Below are positions 12,609 to 26,813 of a stretch of 64,000 bases of DNA, piece after piece (positions within the stretch are counted from its first letter, which is position 1; each line of letters begins with the position of its first letter). The DNA is taken from positions 310,001 through 374,000 of the forward strand of contig JAPYMA010000325.1 in the NCBI GenBank assembly GCA_035041965.1, given 5' to 3'. A program made the translations under genes and the position numbers. This stretch comes from Anisakis pegreffii. Its lineage: Eukaryota > Nematoda > Chromadorea > Rhabditida > Anisakidae. Below the pieces are notes generated by a model, which was given only the letters and a program-made list of their open reading frames with translations, did not search any database and was not told where the DNA came from.

Positions 12609-15600
12609 ATGAAGAAAGGTGACAAAAAAGACGAAGAAACAACTGCGGGAAATCCGTATGCAAACCTCGACAAAACGGCTGTTTTGCAAGAGGTTCGCAT
12701 GATCCACTAATTATTGCTTTGGATATGTGTTACAAATGCGTATTCACATATTACTGAATTATGTCTTGGGCAATTTCACAAAGAGAACATTGTTCAGAAT
12801 CCAAATGAAGCATTGCTCTATTATTCAAGAATAAACTGTGAAGATGATGATGTCTTACGGTTTGATAAGAATTATTTTCCAACGGTGATCTGAAAATGAA
12901 TTTGGGCTGATTAGGTAGAGATTCATCAGATGCAAATTGCAAGATTGTTATTGAGAAGTGAATAAAACAGTTAATGATTTTTTTTAAGGCAAGAGCATTC
13001 AATGAAACGCCAATAAACACTCGAAAATGCAGTTTAATTCTAAGTAAACTGCTCTACCTGCGTCAACAAGGCGAAGCAATCGGACGTACCGAGGCAACTG
13101 AGGCATTCTTTGCGGTCACGAAGTTATGGCAAAGTAAAGATGCGAATTTGAGAAGATTGGTGTATCTGGCGATCAAAGAGATGAGCGATATCTCGGATGA
13201 TGTGATTATTGTCACAAGCAGGTGATTAGGCTGGTTGTGTTGTTGAACTTTTGTGGATTGATCAGTGGTAATTGATTTGTTCTTGATCAGAACGAAGAGG
13301 AATCCGTCCGAGATATAACTAGCAGTTTTGATAATATGATTTTTTTTAGTACGGAATGTATTTCAGTACAGTTATAGTTCAGCTTACTTTTAGTTTAATT
13401 TGAAACGGTCATAGCTGTCATGTCTAAGCCTCTCATTCCTTGGCTTTTCATCATGACTTCACAACTGAGATCTTCTTAACCTTCAGCGCGCATGCTGTTT
13501 GTGAAAGATTGTTCAAACGTTATATAAAGAAAGATTATGGTTTGATCGGTCCTTCTCGTAATCTGTATGGGTCGATTGATTGAGAGGATTCTAAAATTTA
13601 AGTGGAGTTAAGGGAATCAATTGGTTTGTAATATTTCAGCTTGACGAAAGATATGACGGGTCGTGAGGATATGTATAGAGCGCCAGCGATTCGTGCTTTG
13701 TGTTACATTATTGACTCGAATATGCTGCAAGCAATAGAGAGATACATGAAGCAGGTGCATGCATTCGATTGATTGCGATATATTTCTTCATAGCAACTTA
13801 TTCATTATCAATCATATGCGATCTGTTATATTTAAGAGTCATTCAACCAGCTTGACGTCACATAGCCATTGAAGATATCAGTTGTGTAAAATAATTATTT
13901 TCAGGCAATTGTTGACAAAAATCCATCAGTGTCATCGTCAGCATTGGTTTCCGCATTGCATCTTCTCAAAAAAAGTCCTGAAGTGGTGCGACGATGGGCA
14001 AATGAAGTACAAGAGGCTGTTTCTTCGGACAGGTTATTTCGATTCATAGTTTAGCAAATTTTGTAATTATTATGATCAGTTATTGATGTGATCACTAGTG
14101 TTTGTTGTTGTTTGAGTAATGAGCAAATTAATCAGTCTACTTCGTACAGTTTTCGTGGTTTTATTATCAGTAATGATAACGATTACATAAAATAGTAATA
14201 GTGATAGTAATAATAATTGTACTGAAAATAATGACAATAGTGGAAATGACATCTAATAGTTCTGATTGATATAGCTGATTATTTTGAGACGCATCGTTGA
14301 TTGCTATCAGGGTTAGAGTTATCTTCAAATCTATCAATATTGCGCTGACTGTCAAACTTACAGTTATGGATATTTCAGCAATATGGTTCAGTTGCATGCT
14401 CTCGGACTGTTGTATCACATTCGAAGTAACGATCGATTGGCTGTGAATAAATTGGTGCAAAAGTTTAGTAAGTCTTCACTTCGTTCACCATTCGCGTTGT
14501 GCTATTTGATTCGATTGGCTGCTAAACTGATGCAGGAAGATGATGCCGGGTGCGTTTGTCTTCTTATTAGTATTCATTCATTTAGTTGTTCATTACATAA
14601 TTGTGGTTTTGTTGATGCCTTGAACTGTTTTTTAAACACTTTAAACTGGTCACTCTTTTATTACTGACATCTTATGAGTGCAATAGTTCAGTAGTGAAAG
14701 TCCATTGTTCCAATTCATCGAGTCGTGTTTGCGTCATAAGTTCGAGATGGTCATTTACGAGGCTGCATCGGCGATTGTTCGATTGCCGAAAACAACTTCT
14801 GCCGAATTGTCACCGGCCGTATCCGTTCTCCAAATGTTCTGCTCGTCACCCAAACCGGCACTCAGATTTGCGGCTGTTAGAACACTTAATAAGGTTTCTT
14901 TGTTTTGTTTCATTTTTTAAGATTTATTATCAATTTCATTATATCAACACCTCTAATCCTCACGTACCTCACTGAATTAATTCAAGTGATTACTTTTAAT
15001 GTTATTGTTATTATTGGTACTATTTGAATTTGAAGATTTCAATGAAGCATCCCCAAGTTGTGTCGACGTGTAACGTTGATCTTGAACAATTGATCACCGA
15101 TCCAAATCGATCGATCGCAACTTTGGCGATTACAACACTGCTAAAAACTGGTGCTGAATCAGCAGTGGACAGATTGATGAAACAGATCAGTACGTTTGTG
15201 AACGAGATCAGTGATGAATTTAAGGTAGTTTCATATCTGTATTTGTTGTTGAAATTTAACTGAGTTGATTCAATTTATTTAAACATGGATCCGTATCTTA
15301 TTGATTACCTCCGCTTCCAGTGAAAACATTCGTTATTTTCAGATCGTAGTAATCGAAGCGATCCGCGAGTTGTGTTCACGATATCCAAGGAAACACGGGG
15401 TTATGATGACGTTCCTTTCGACAATGCTACGCAACGATGGAGGTTTCGATTACAAGAAGAGTATCATTGATACGATCATCGCAATTATCGAGGAGAACCC
15501 TGACGCTAAAGAGACCGGTTAGTGATGAGTTGATTGGGAATCTGGTTTGAGGCGTCTAAACAGAATGCAATGATCGATTTCGATAGATGTTGAATTATGT

Positions 15601-18277
15601 GGGTGATGAGTTTAGGTTTGATGCAACTGTGTGAATTTATCGAGGATTGTGAGCATTCGACATTGGCCACGCGAGTGCTTTACTTTTTGGGTCGTGAAGC
15701 ACCAACCACGTTGAATCCATCACGTTACATACGATTCGTTTACAATCGTGTCATTCTCGAGACGACGCAGGTTTGTTGAGTGACTTGTTTGACGTTACTC
15801 CCGTTCCATTCTCCAATTTAGATAATATCATCATTCATCTTTTGTTATGTGCGATTCATTTTTTTTGAAAGACCATTATACGCAGGGATTGTAAAGAAAT
15901 GTCCATAAGTTTAAGTTCAGATGAGATTCTTCTATTCGCTCTTAGACTAATCCAAATTCGGGTCTCGAAATCAGCTGAAATCCAACAAACAAGCTTGACG
16001 CAATTTTAATGCTTCATTTGCTGGAAAGATTCTATTTTTCGCAAGCGTTTAATTTCTGTCACGATTAAGGTGCGTGCTGCCGCGGTAACTGCACTGGCGA
16101 AATTCGGTGCGCAATGTCCGGATTTGCGTAAATCAATTGAAGTGCTGCTGCAACGGTGCCTGCTGGATACGGATGATGAGGTGCGAGATCGGGCGACGTA
16201 CTATTTGAATGTCTTGCGATCGAACGATACACATTGCATTGGGGATTATATCATCAATGGATTGCAGGTCGCATTTGTTGTATTGGTTTTGAATTATTTG
16301 TGTAGTATTTTCATATTTATATGTATATGTATTCACATTTGAAAACAGTCAAAATAATGGAGTTGAACGTTGATTTGCAGGTTTCAGTGCCAGGCCTAGA
16401 ACGTGCCGTCGAGCAATACGTCAACGCGGATAGTCATGAAGAAGCTTTCGATCTTAAGGTGGTGCCGATATCGACACAACCGATAACAGCCACTGAAAAG
16501 CGAAAGCCGGCTCTTTCGGTCGAAGCGACGATCGCGAAACAAGAGGAAAAGAAGGCGACAAGACAGGATATTTATGCAGGTACTTATCGGTTCATTTCAT
16601 TATTTTATTCGTGTAAGTGAATTCTTATGAGCCATACCGTGATTGCGTACATGGGTGAAGTCTATCAGGGTTTAGCTTTTTTTATCGTCACTGACTCTGT
16701 TATGCAGATTTTGAATGTACGGCTTTATATGAAGCATTTATTTATGAGAAGCAACGTTCCGAACTTCTAGAACTATATGGAGGCTATCCTGTAATGTGCA
16801 TAATTTATATTTATTTATTCATGTTTATTTGAATGCGTTGTAATTGCATAATGAAGTGTACTAGATTATCATTCATTCTTGTTTATATTGATAACAAATG
16901 AATGTATATTGAAGAGCAACTTCTACAAATCTCACAATTCTCTGGAATTGGACCGTTGTTCCTTTCATCACAACCGATGGCACTCACCGATGACGTTACC
17001 GAATACGGTGTATCTGTTGTTAAACATACATTCGCGAGACACGTTGTTTTACAGGTGATATTTTGTTTGTTAACAATATTAGTGATGAGAATGGCTAAGC
17101 AATGATGAATCTAGTAGTGATGTTTATTAATAGCGATTGATGAGTATTGGTGATGTGTTTCAGTTCGATTGTAAAAATACGTTGAACGATCAACTACTCG
17201 AAAATGTCAGTGTTGAGTTGGAACCTACACCGGATAGTGCGGATTGGCGTATTCTGACAACGGTGCCACTTGAGTCGTTGCCTTACAATCACCTTGGTAC
17301 CACATATACCCTTATTGCAATACCTCAACAAGGCGATGATGGCAGTGGTGCAAACGCTATTTTTGGTGCTACTTTGAAGTTTAGAGTACGCGATGTCGAT
17401 CCAGCAACCGGTGAACCACTTGGGGATGATTGCTTTGACGACAGTTTTGTGGTGAGTGAAGTCGATTTTATTCATTTTTGAAATGGTAGATTTAGCCTTC
17501 CGAAGGTTTTGACATCTTTGTTCGTAAATTATGTTCTCAGTACTGAATGCTTGAAAGGATTAATTTTTCAGTTGGAAGAAATTGAAATCACAGTAGCGGA
17601 TCATGTGCACCCTGTGCAGCGGGCCAATTTTGCGGCATCTTGGGAGCAGCTTGGTGAAAGCAATGAACTCGAGGAGACTTTTGCACTATCCACTTTGCAC
17701 ACCTTACAAGGTGAGTTGGCATTTGACGGCGTGCAATTAAGATAGTGGTAGTAGTAATAATGGATTACATGTGTTTGATGTATTATTAGTATATTGTAAT
17801 AGTATATTGTAGTAGTATATAGTAATATGTGATTGATGTACTAATAATAATAGTAATGAGTATAATTGAAGATGCCGTACGAGAATTGATGAAGTGTTTG
17901 GGGATGGGACCGTGTGAACGAAGCGATCGTGTGCCCGAGGGTAAGAGCGCACATACGTTGTTGTTGGCTGGTGTGTTTCGAGGTGGTTTCGATGTCCTGG
18001 CAAAGGCAAAACTTGCGATTGATCCAGCCGATCAGACTGTTACATTGAACCTTGTTGTGCGGTTAGTTATTTGTTATGTAAAGAATGAAAGATTATGTTT
18101 ATTCTGTTGTTAAATTTATCGTTTCATTTATTTGAAAGGAAAGAATATTGCATAAGTTGAATGTTGTTGAAAGTCAGTATTTACAATATTGTGTTGCTGG
18201 GATGCTTGATTTGAGTGAATGCTTTCAGGTCGGATAATGAGAGCGTGAGTGCAGCAATAGCCAGTGCTATCGAGTAG
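12609..18277 (+). CDS. copg-1: Coatomer subunit gamma (COPG), complete
   Basis: Gamma-COP is a large adaptor-like subunit of the COPI coat that buds vesicles from the Golgi toward the ER. Sixteen phase-consistent exons: 12609-12692, 12989-13221, 13640-13754, 13905-14032, 14379-14549, 14692-14893, 15036-15224, 15343-15517, 15616-15770, 16070-16267, 16381-16579, 16915-17054, 17164-17451, 17572-17710, 17872-18061, 18229-18277. The protein is 884 residues (human COPG1 is 874) and collinear throughout: an N-terminal HEAT trunk (stretches such as [31 protein letters not shown]), a charged hinge around the 16381-16579 exon, then the appendage domain ([41 protein letters not shown]). The start follows a likely trans-splice site by 6 nt. 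The last exon is short and its tail diverges from the vertebrate one, normal for this end. Acceptors TGAAG before exons 7 and 15 are atypical but forced by phase. Confidence 0.96.
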
Positions 18278-20897
18278 GCTTTGTTCGTTTCGATTGGACA
18301 AAATTGGAGGATCACTTGATCAGTTTATGTGATTTGTCACACCGCCTATGTGTTCAACAACGGTTTCGTTCCTTTCCGTTCCATTAATGATACTGTCGTT
18401 ACTTCATTCATAGCGTTCCGAAAAGTTTATTTGTTCAATAATGATTCATAAATTGAGTTTTTAATTTATTTACTCCATTATAATTGCTCGTCATTTTGTT
18501 CGCTGGTTTGTTATAATATTCTGTTCGTTTTATCGTCATTGCTAAACTAAATTTAAGTATGTTGTTAATATCAGTCGATTGTTCTCAGAAGGTTTTCGTT
18601 AATTGTTGGAGTCTAGGTTTGTACAATTGATTTGTCAAATCTCAAATCTCATTCAAAGTAGTTTTTATTGGATATGTTCATTGAGATAGCATTGTGTTAC
18701 TGAGCAGATTCGAATATTTCGAGATTGCTTCGGATTCAAAACCATACCGATTAAGCACATAAGCGGTGAATTTTGAATAGAGTGCAAGGAAACGTTTAAA
18801 TTGAAGGAAGTAATTTGTGTACGCTGTGATTTGATGTGTTTGCTACTTTCATGTTATCGTTTTTGTTCTTGCAATGATGAAGCGTTAATTGTTATTTTGT
18901 GTTGTTTGATGATGAGGAAACAATGCATTGAGACAGGAGGTCATCATTGAAATGTGTTTATGGGTTGAATTGTTTATGGAGTGATTGATGGTTTTTGTGA
19001 TCGTTCATATTTACTCGATTCATTCAATAAAACATCGCAATCATTTGTTGAAAGTTACTCAAATCAAAAAGTGTTGTTTCTGACGAACAGCTGACGAGTA
19101 TAGCTATGATTGTTGGGAAGTGAAGCTGTTATCTTTACTGGTCAATAGATAAAATCCTTGTAAACGCATTCACCTTGTTATCGTTTCAATGATCTATTTC
19201 GTGGATTGGAAAACTGATAAGATGTGATCATGGTGTCAGTTATCAGCAATGTTCATTGATTCTCATATCAACGATGGTGTTGTGTGCGTGTGTGTGTGTG
19301 CAGTCCAAATATCGTTGAGCGTTGATTTATCATAGTTGTTTGTGCGCAGTCGTTATTATTCAGACGTTAAATATTTAGTCGTTTACGCCCTATCTTTTCG
19401 TAGATTATCGGCATTTCCCATGTGATCATCGCCCTCATGTGATACATTGAAACCCGTTTGATCAGTTAATTCATTTATCGATTATAGACTGGGTGGTTTC
19501 AATTGAGGTGATCGTAAGAGTTAATTGTGCCGATTTTGCTTGGTGTATATATGGAATTATTGGTGTATATGTGGTGATTTGCTATTTTGTTTGCGATCAT
19601 ATCGTGTGCTTATTTGTGATGGTGTTTTCATAAGAGATACATCTTGAAATGGTGGTATTGCATGATGTAAGCCTTGCGATTCTTTGCATGACGATATCGG
19701 CATGAAGGCATTATTCTGTTGTTGTGAAAGCAGTACGTCGGCTTGTTCACATGAGGCAATTTCAAAATATAAACTGTTGCATAGCACATCATTCGTTATG
19801 GGTGCATGCAACGATTATGGCCTTGACTAAAATGAATGAATACTGTGCATGTTCAAAACCGCATAAAGAGCACCAAATATTTAGTCATTCACATGAGTCG
19901 GTAAATTTGCAGTGGTATTGCAAAGGCGACTTAATCACCTCGGATGTTTAGTGTGCAACTTCTGAATCGGTCTGGTCGAATGTCATGAATACATCCATTC
20001 ATCCACAATATGAATGGCACGCGTTGTCTCCATATGCACTGTGTGGTCAGGTCAATTGGGCAAAATCGCAGTGCATCCACTCCGATTCGTATGGAATATT
20101 TTTACGATACAAAGAGAATGAGGATGATTTTAGAGTATCTATTGTTACATGAAATACTTTGTGTGATATTATTTGTGTGATGCGTTTTGTTCTGCAACCT
20201 TCTTTCGGTATATAGATGTTTTCGGAATGCAGATTAATAACGCAAAAATTGCTGCAAATTGCATTTATGTTTATGTGAAAGTGATAATTGTCAGTTCTGA
20301 CTACATAAACAAATCACAGAATTGAATACGATGATATGAGAAAGTGGATGACTAACGCAGCCATATGTTGTTTATTCACTGAAGTAGCATTTCAATGATA
20401 AACCATTATACTTTGTACTCTTGAAGCAATCAAATCTAGCGATATCATCGGCATTTTACGGCTGTTTCACGCGTTCTTTTAGTGTGCAAATGATACACTT
20501 CATCAGAGTGTGATATCAAAACAGTTAGTTGAAGACATGGCAAAAATGAACATAGACACAACAATAGCGCAAGCATATTTACTTGTTAAGCAATGCGTTT
20601 TTCAGTACTTCAGTGTTGATTTTCTTCATTGCGATATTGTACTAGTATTCATTTGCTCGTTCGTGTCTTGTGCATTACATCTTGCGTTATTAGCGTTGGA
20701 ATGTTCGATTCTCTTACGTAGTTAGTACCTTTTGGTGTTAATAGCAGCAAAAGAAAATTGGATGTTTGTTGTAGAAAGTGCGATTTTGATTATTGCATTT
20801 TTCGTATTGCACAATCGTAGATGAGTTTGAGTTCGTCATTGGTCATATAACATCGCCGCCGATGTTCTTTGTTTTAAGGGGGAAACGAAGAGAAGCG
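18278..20897. other. 2.6 kb between COPG and the first TTR-like gene
   Basis: No gene supported. A (GT)n run lies near 19285-19302, and AATAAA occurs at about 19026, a distant candidate for the COPG poly(A) signal. Overlapping open frames on both strands at 19557-19951 look like chance: no splice context and no family resemblance. Confidence 0.5.
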
Positions 20898-21728
20898 ATG
20901 AATTTTGTTCCAATCTCAATACTGCTAATCATTGTTGTGTGTTTGAAAGTGGTCTCCGCAAATACGGAATGTGTTTGGGCAACTGGCAGAGTGCTGTGTC
21001 GCAAGAATCAAACGCTTGTATTGGGAACACTGGTTGAGCTGTTCGATCAGGATGGGCCTGGAGATGTGAGTTTGACTGCGTTTTGAATGAGATCACTCAA
21101 AATTAATTGCGGTTGGTGTGATCAACGATCACATTAGTCAGTAATTGTTGCTTTTTTGGATTTCAGACCATTAGATTCAGTGTTTCCCAATTTTATATTT
21201 GATTATCAAGCTCACTGTGATAATCGTAATTTCAGTTGTTGAGTCGTTCAAAAATATTTCCACTTGCACAGATTTTTGGTTTGAATTTAGGATGATTAGA
21301 TACAAGCCAAATCATAGCCTGGCCTAGGCTTGCAACAGGAAATTTTTGCGCGAAATCGAGTGGTTTACCGATATCTTTGAACTTAAGGGTAAAATATTCT
21401 ATGATCATATCGATCCGGACGATAAGATGGGCTTTACGACGGTGGACAACGAAGAGGGTTATTTCAATGTGGAGGGTTGTGCTGATGATTTTGACTGGCT
21501 GCCCGGAATCAAAAATCGACCAGAGGTATTCAATAAGCCATCCGAATTTTCGCACATTGCTCTATCGAAAGTAGTGATGCTCATCATCGATTATTGCAGG
21601 TGTACATTCGTCTTCATCATTACTGTAATTCGCCGAAAGGTGAATTTCTAAAGGTGTTGCCACTGTTTCGTGTATTTGTACCGCACACTTATGATCACCA
21701 TATACGTTTCCCGATCAAATTGGATTGA
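20898..21728 (+). CDS. Transthyretin-like secreted protein (TTR-like copy 1)
   Basis: Member of the nematode transthyretin-like family (Pfam PF01060), small secreted beta-sandwich proteins; in C. elegans one member (TTR-52) bridges apoptotic cells to phagocytes, but most have no known role. Three exons in phase: 20898-21065, 21388-21525, 21600-21728, giving 144 residues. An N-terminal signal peptide (residues 1-21, hydrophobic core ISILLIIVVCL) is followed by ECVWATGRVLC, LVELFDQDG, HIDPDDKMGFT, the turn GYFNVEGCADDFDWLPG, and RIHHYCN before the final strand. Four cysteines in the mature part are spaced as in the family. The ATG was chosen because it opens the signal peptide; the open frame runs further upstream. 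The exon 2 acceptor is CTTAAG. Compared with copy 2 at 26.8 kb the core is similar but the introns are placed differently. Confidence 0.9.
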
Positions 21729-24634
21729 AGAGTAACGCAGACGATTATGTTCATACTGGTATGTTGTTGCATTAAGTTAGCGATGTGTATGTAGAGGTGA
21801 CTCTGCAAATCTAGAATATAGCTTATTAGCTCTGTAGAAATTACTCTGATGCTTTCTCAAAAACTAACACATTGTGCCATGACTGTTATCGCCTCTCATG
21901 CGTTATTGATTAAAGCAGAAATGATTAAAGCAAAAGCAGAAATCTGTACGCAGTAAATGATTGCTTCATGCGGATAAATTTACTTCTCGACCTTAAATTG
22001 AAAACGTTCATAAATGAAAAATGAGTTGTTGAGAATTCAAACAGAAGGAATTAATATCGCACAGTCAGTTTTGATATCCACATGACACTGGTTTAACGAA
22101 TGGATTTATCCCAAAAAGAAAATCCCATATCAAAAATCTTATCTCAATATTTTGATTTATTTTACAGAATATTACCAGTGTACTTTTAAGCCTCACTTCG
22201 TCGGCCACTCTTCACATCATCTCTGTTGTAACTATGTTTTTTGGTGCTATCACACTATGATGTTTTATTCAATTTGCATTATTTGTTTCAACGCATTTAC
22301 AATTATTCTCTACCAAATGCTCATTTCTCAGTCAGGTAATTCATTTTATTTATTCATTTATTTACGTTATCATATTAACGTCTTTTTGTATTTTACGTGT
22401 TTGTTTGTAATCGTTGGTTTATTTATTTCTCTTTGTTGGTCTGATTTATGGAACGATCCAAATTTGAATCGTTTTAACATTCATTTAAATTATCATCCAA
22501 TATATGTGCATTGTAGCAATGAAATAAAAACTTATAATTAGTAAGTTTATTATGATACATTCACCAATTTGATTGGCTCTTTCCTTTGGAGATGATCCTT
22601 ATCAATCTTTTCATATACGTATGATGGAATGTGTTGATATTTGAGGATTATCTGCTTAATTACGTTTGTTTAATCGGTTGAACGATTTTTTCGTTTGAAT
22701 AATTTAGAATTGACGTGAATTCTGCATTTTCATTCGAAAATTCTCATAGGTAATGGATAATGCAATCATTTTTCGGTGACTGAAGAGGCAACCTTTGGAA
22801 AGTACTTCTGAGGAACGTTGACTATGAGTTGTTTTTAGCCATTGGACAGTGTAGAAATATTCTTACGTATTGTTGATCATTTTATTTTTTGTTAGCGATT
22901 TTAAGTATTCATAAGTATGAAATCCAAAATTGTGTTTGTGAAGGTGAGCAGAAAAAACAGTTTAAGCACTTCAAAAGAAGGAATGATTCAATTCGATTTG
23001 TTGGTTTTGTTTTAAAGAATATTTGTCGGTTTGATTTCAGTTGAATACTAATCATTCAGGAAATTTATGACTAATACAAATGATTACTTTTTTTGGTGGA
23101 GATTATTAATTAATAAATCATTCGAACATTGAATGTTATCAAGTAAATTGAGTGTGTTTATTTTGTTCGTATAGGTGTGAACTGTGACTGTGCCATCATC
23201 CGCATAGCTGCTGTTGTCTAAGGAACTTTTTTAAAGATCATTTTCATTCTTCTTGCTTACTCACGACGAAACGAGTTCTTCCTGTTTTTGTAACGGAATG
23301 TCTTTGGTGTCTAATTTCATCTCTAATTCAGAATGATTCATTGATTCATGCATCTTCAATTGTAAAGAAGTCTGCGGTTCTTAACCTCCTCATCCCCTGT
23401 CAACATCTCATAATGTTGAAACTGAAAATCGCAAGTGCATTCGTGACCTTGCGATTTCTGAGTGTATTAGTCTTATTCCGTTTGATTTTGTCTCCTGCTG
23501 AGAAATACGAATGATATTCGTTAAAAGATGATATGATGTTATGAATAATGCTCTCTTCTAACCTTAGAATAAGTGGGTAGGCAGGTATTTCTTACGAAAA
23601 ACTATTCAAGACGAGGTTCACTTGACGGGAATGCATGGAAACAGGGTGTGATTATGAAAAAAGGGATAAGAGGCAAATAAAGACTGTGATATGTCCTTAC
23701 GCTGATTCACTATTCTTCAACCATTTTAGAGGGGATGTCCATGAAAGTTTAAAGAGTGCATATCTCTTCTTATGAACATCTGTGAAAGGTGTTCAATGGG
23801 GCTTAGGTTCGGATGAGCTGGAGGAAGGAATAGAATAGTCGGAAGAGTCGATCCTTTTGATGTGGCTCTTTCTGCCCTATCCAATGAACATGATTTCATG
23901 AGCGTAGAGCTGCTGCCTGTGTTCGTCCCCACTTCCCTCTTTCTAATTTTCTCGTCTTCATCCGTAATTTTTATCGTTGTTTAATTGATGAAGTGCACAG
24001 CAATAGATGGAACTGTTCAGCTTGAAGAATTTACTCAACCAAAGTGTTATATCCGGTTTTCAGTTTTATTCTTTCATTTTTTTTCTTGCTTGAATTTAAA
24101 AGATGCGTATGTGTCATCGTTTACAACCACACTGAATGACACTGGGTGGTAAGCAATTAATCATTATTTATTCACTGGATGGTGTAGTACATAATTATCG
24201 GTATCACTTTTGATTAGCACAGTGTCAAGTGAGAGGTTGTGTAGAGTTTGCTGTGTATAAGCGGTTAGGTTTAGCGTAACACTCGGATACATTCACAAAG
24301 CGATTTGTGGAAAATTCGTTAAGTTGTGAACATTTTCATCTAACAATTCAACTTTTAACGAAGTACCGATCTAACGTATTACATTGGGACTGTACATTTC
24401 AGAATTTGGTAGCTGAAATATGCTAGCCTGTGCGTAGAACTTAAAACCATCTCAAGATGCAGTCGTCTTGTTGACTTTGATTTCGTTTTGTTATGAAACA
24501 TCAAGCAATTTCGCCATTTTTAAACAGCACTTAGTAAAACACGAGTTTGATGGTTAAAAAAATATTCGGTCAGATCGTCGTTTGCGCAAAAAGTACAGTT
24601 CCGAATTGAATGTATCCATAAATGTGTATGTATC

Positions 24635-24680
24635 AAAAATCACATGTCAACAATGTTTCCATTGCTGACATGTGATTTTT
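24635..24680. repeat. Perfect 15-bp inverted repeat
   Basis: Left arm AAAAATCACATGTCA and right arm TGACATGTGATTTTT are exact reverse complements separated by 16 bases that hold an inner CAATG/CATTG pair. The RNA would fold into a stem of roughly 20 bp with a small loop. Each arm also contains the palindrome ACATGT. It could be a short folded RNA, a protein-binding palindrome, or the remnant of a small inverted-repeat element. Confidence 0.75.
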
Positions 24681-26770
24681 GCGTATGGCACTTGATGATA
24701 CTATAGGAGCATTTTTAAGTGCCAGTATCAGATGATCTGTAAATGTGAAGCTGTCAGCAAATATCTGTGTGCAAGTGACTGTGCATTGATCATTATTTGA
24801 CATGATCCTTTAAAAAAGATTATTTTATTCAGACTGTTACCATCTTATATCATCTTGTGTTTATTCTAAGATTCGTTTGAATTTATCTCTTTGATTCACA
24901 ACTGCCAATGAAGATGTTCCTCTTTAGTGGATTGACAATAAAATTGTTACGGTGAGATCTATACGAATATTCAGTTTATAATGATATCTTTCGCAGTATT
25001 TCATTCCATTTTTCTGTTTTCTCATCTCATACATTTTTTTATTTGCCAAGTTTTTATCATCCCACTGTCAGTTAGTGGTGATTGTGTAGTTATGCTATTT
25101 TTTGGAGTTTTCGTTATTCACATTCACTTTCCCACAGCGAATTGTATTGCAAATTGTATGGTTGCTAACCTCTGTTGCGTACATTTGGAAATTCAATAGG
25201 CATTGTATTGTGTGCAACAGAATCGTTTACTTCTATTTCAAATGATTAATTTTGAAAAAAGGATTTTTTTGATAGAGTTATTCAGTGATGATGAACTGTA
25301 TGATCCCGTTCGAGTTCTCTGATGCATCATGCTGATAACACCGTGACGTGAGACTAATCGCTAGATACATCACCACTAACCAATTGCAAACAGTGCCTGG
25401 GAGGGAGTCGGTGATATGAGCATTTCGTCTGAAACAATATAGAACAGCTCAATGAGAAACACGCGTCCGAAGGTTTTTACTGCCAAAGTATGGAATGCAA
25501 AGTGGTTGAAGATTTAGTTGAAGATATGGTCCGTAATTGAAAACTCGACATCTGATAGAACGTATATAACTGAATGAATTAGTGATATTTCTTCTGAAGT
25601 TTCAATTGTTTGAGGTTGAATTCAAGCAGCTCTTATGATCATTTCCAACTAATAATGTAAATCGTTGAAGTGCTGCGTTTCGGTAGGATTGAAGTGATGT
25701 TCAGTTTAGTTTGAATTTGTCAGTTTTTCAGTCGATCATCGAGAGAATCGTGGATTTTCTTGAGTATGACCTTCTTGAGCATAGTTATTCTTTTGGACGG
25801 CAATATTTTGACCGGTTTCAATCATGCAGCACCATTCGTAATAATATGTAATATCCAGTCATAACACATAATATCCAACCAATATAAAATGTGTCATGCC
25901 CACATGTCACTAGTATCTAATTAATTGATTGCGCAATGCATGTCTACTGCGTTCTCGTCCAAACATGCGCACATATTGCCTCTGTAGATGTGTATCCTTC
26001 TCATCGCTGCTGGCTGTTCGTTTCACTCGTTTCTTATAAAACTTTACGAACAAAATCAATGCGAAACGAATGCGTTCTCTCTTCTCCGTCAACGTATCGA
26101 TTCATTTTCTTAAGAGTTCCTTCACATGAAAAACGCTCTTCTTATGACTTACGCAGAATTTTTTAAAAGTGTCGTCTTATTGTTGACTGGATAGCTTAAA
26201 CGATTTACCTTGTTCGTTCACTTATTCTATTGAACAGCTTTCTGATTCGATCACAGCTTCCTCATTAAATGCTATCGAAGTATCTTTGAGTGATAACTGA
26301 CTGATTATATCCGTGTTTTTGCTCTCGATTCAATAATCAAGAATTTGATTCAATTTTTGATTAGTACTTTTAAATCGGCTCGTTTGAATACGTGCTGGAA
26401 GAAAAGAACAGTCCATCAGACCGGTTTAGAAATTTCATTTGAATTTTTCTTAGTATTTCAACGATTCTCATGAATAATTTATGGGTTAATTTTGATTGAT
26501 CTTTTTCTATCGTACAGTGAAAAGAGTTTTATTTATTCTAAAGAATCTTCCTCTCGAATAGAATATTTTTGCGGTGGAAGTGTGTCTGCCTTTGATTTAA
26601 TGCAAGGTTCATCGAGTGAGGTGTAATCTGTAAGATGGATCATAGTTTTTGATCGTTCACCAATAATAATGTGAATCGTGATATGTCTTTCAGAGCATCT
26701 TTCATTTGAATACTCACAAATGGAAGGCGTTTGTTTTCGTTGAACAATTTTAATTAATGTGTTTTCATTT

Positions 26771-26777
26771 GATTCAG
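26771..26777 (+). promoter_or_regulatory. Probable trans-splice acceptor of TTR-like copy 2
   Basis: GATTCAG ends at 26777, 36 bases before the start codon at 26814, with a T-rich stretch ahead of it and no joinable upstream exon. Likely spliced-leader acceptor. Confidence 0.4.
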
Positions 26778-26813
26778 AATTGATCGAATCTGTCAACCGA
26801 ATCGTAACAAGCG

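Larger units (their letters stand above)
21729..26813. other. 5 kb between the two TTR-like genes
   Basis: No supported gene. A 129-codon open frame at 22152-22541 is rich in aromatic residues and Cys, lacks splice logic and is probably chance in AT-rich DNA; AATAAA near 22522 could end a copy 1 transcript. A strong inverted repeat lies at 24635-24680. Overlapping open frames on both strands at 25910-26166 show no family signature. Confidence 0.45.

Noticed and set aside
19557..19951. Overlapping frames on both strands after COPG
   Set aside because: Mutual shadows with poor composition; no family resemblance.
22152..22541. 129-codon + strand open frame
   Set aside because: Aromatic/Cys-rich composition typical of T-rich noncoding DNA, no signature and no splice context.
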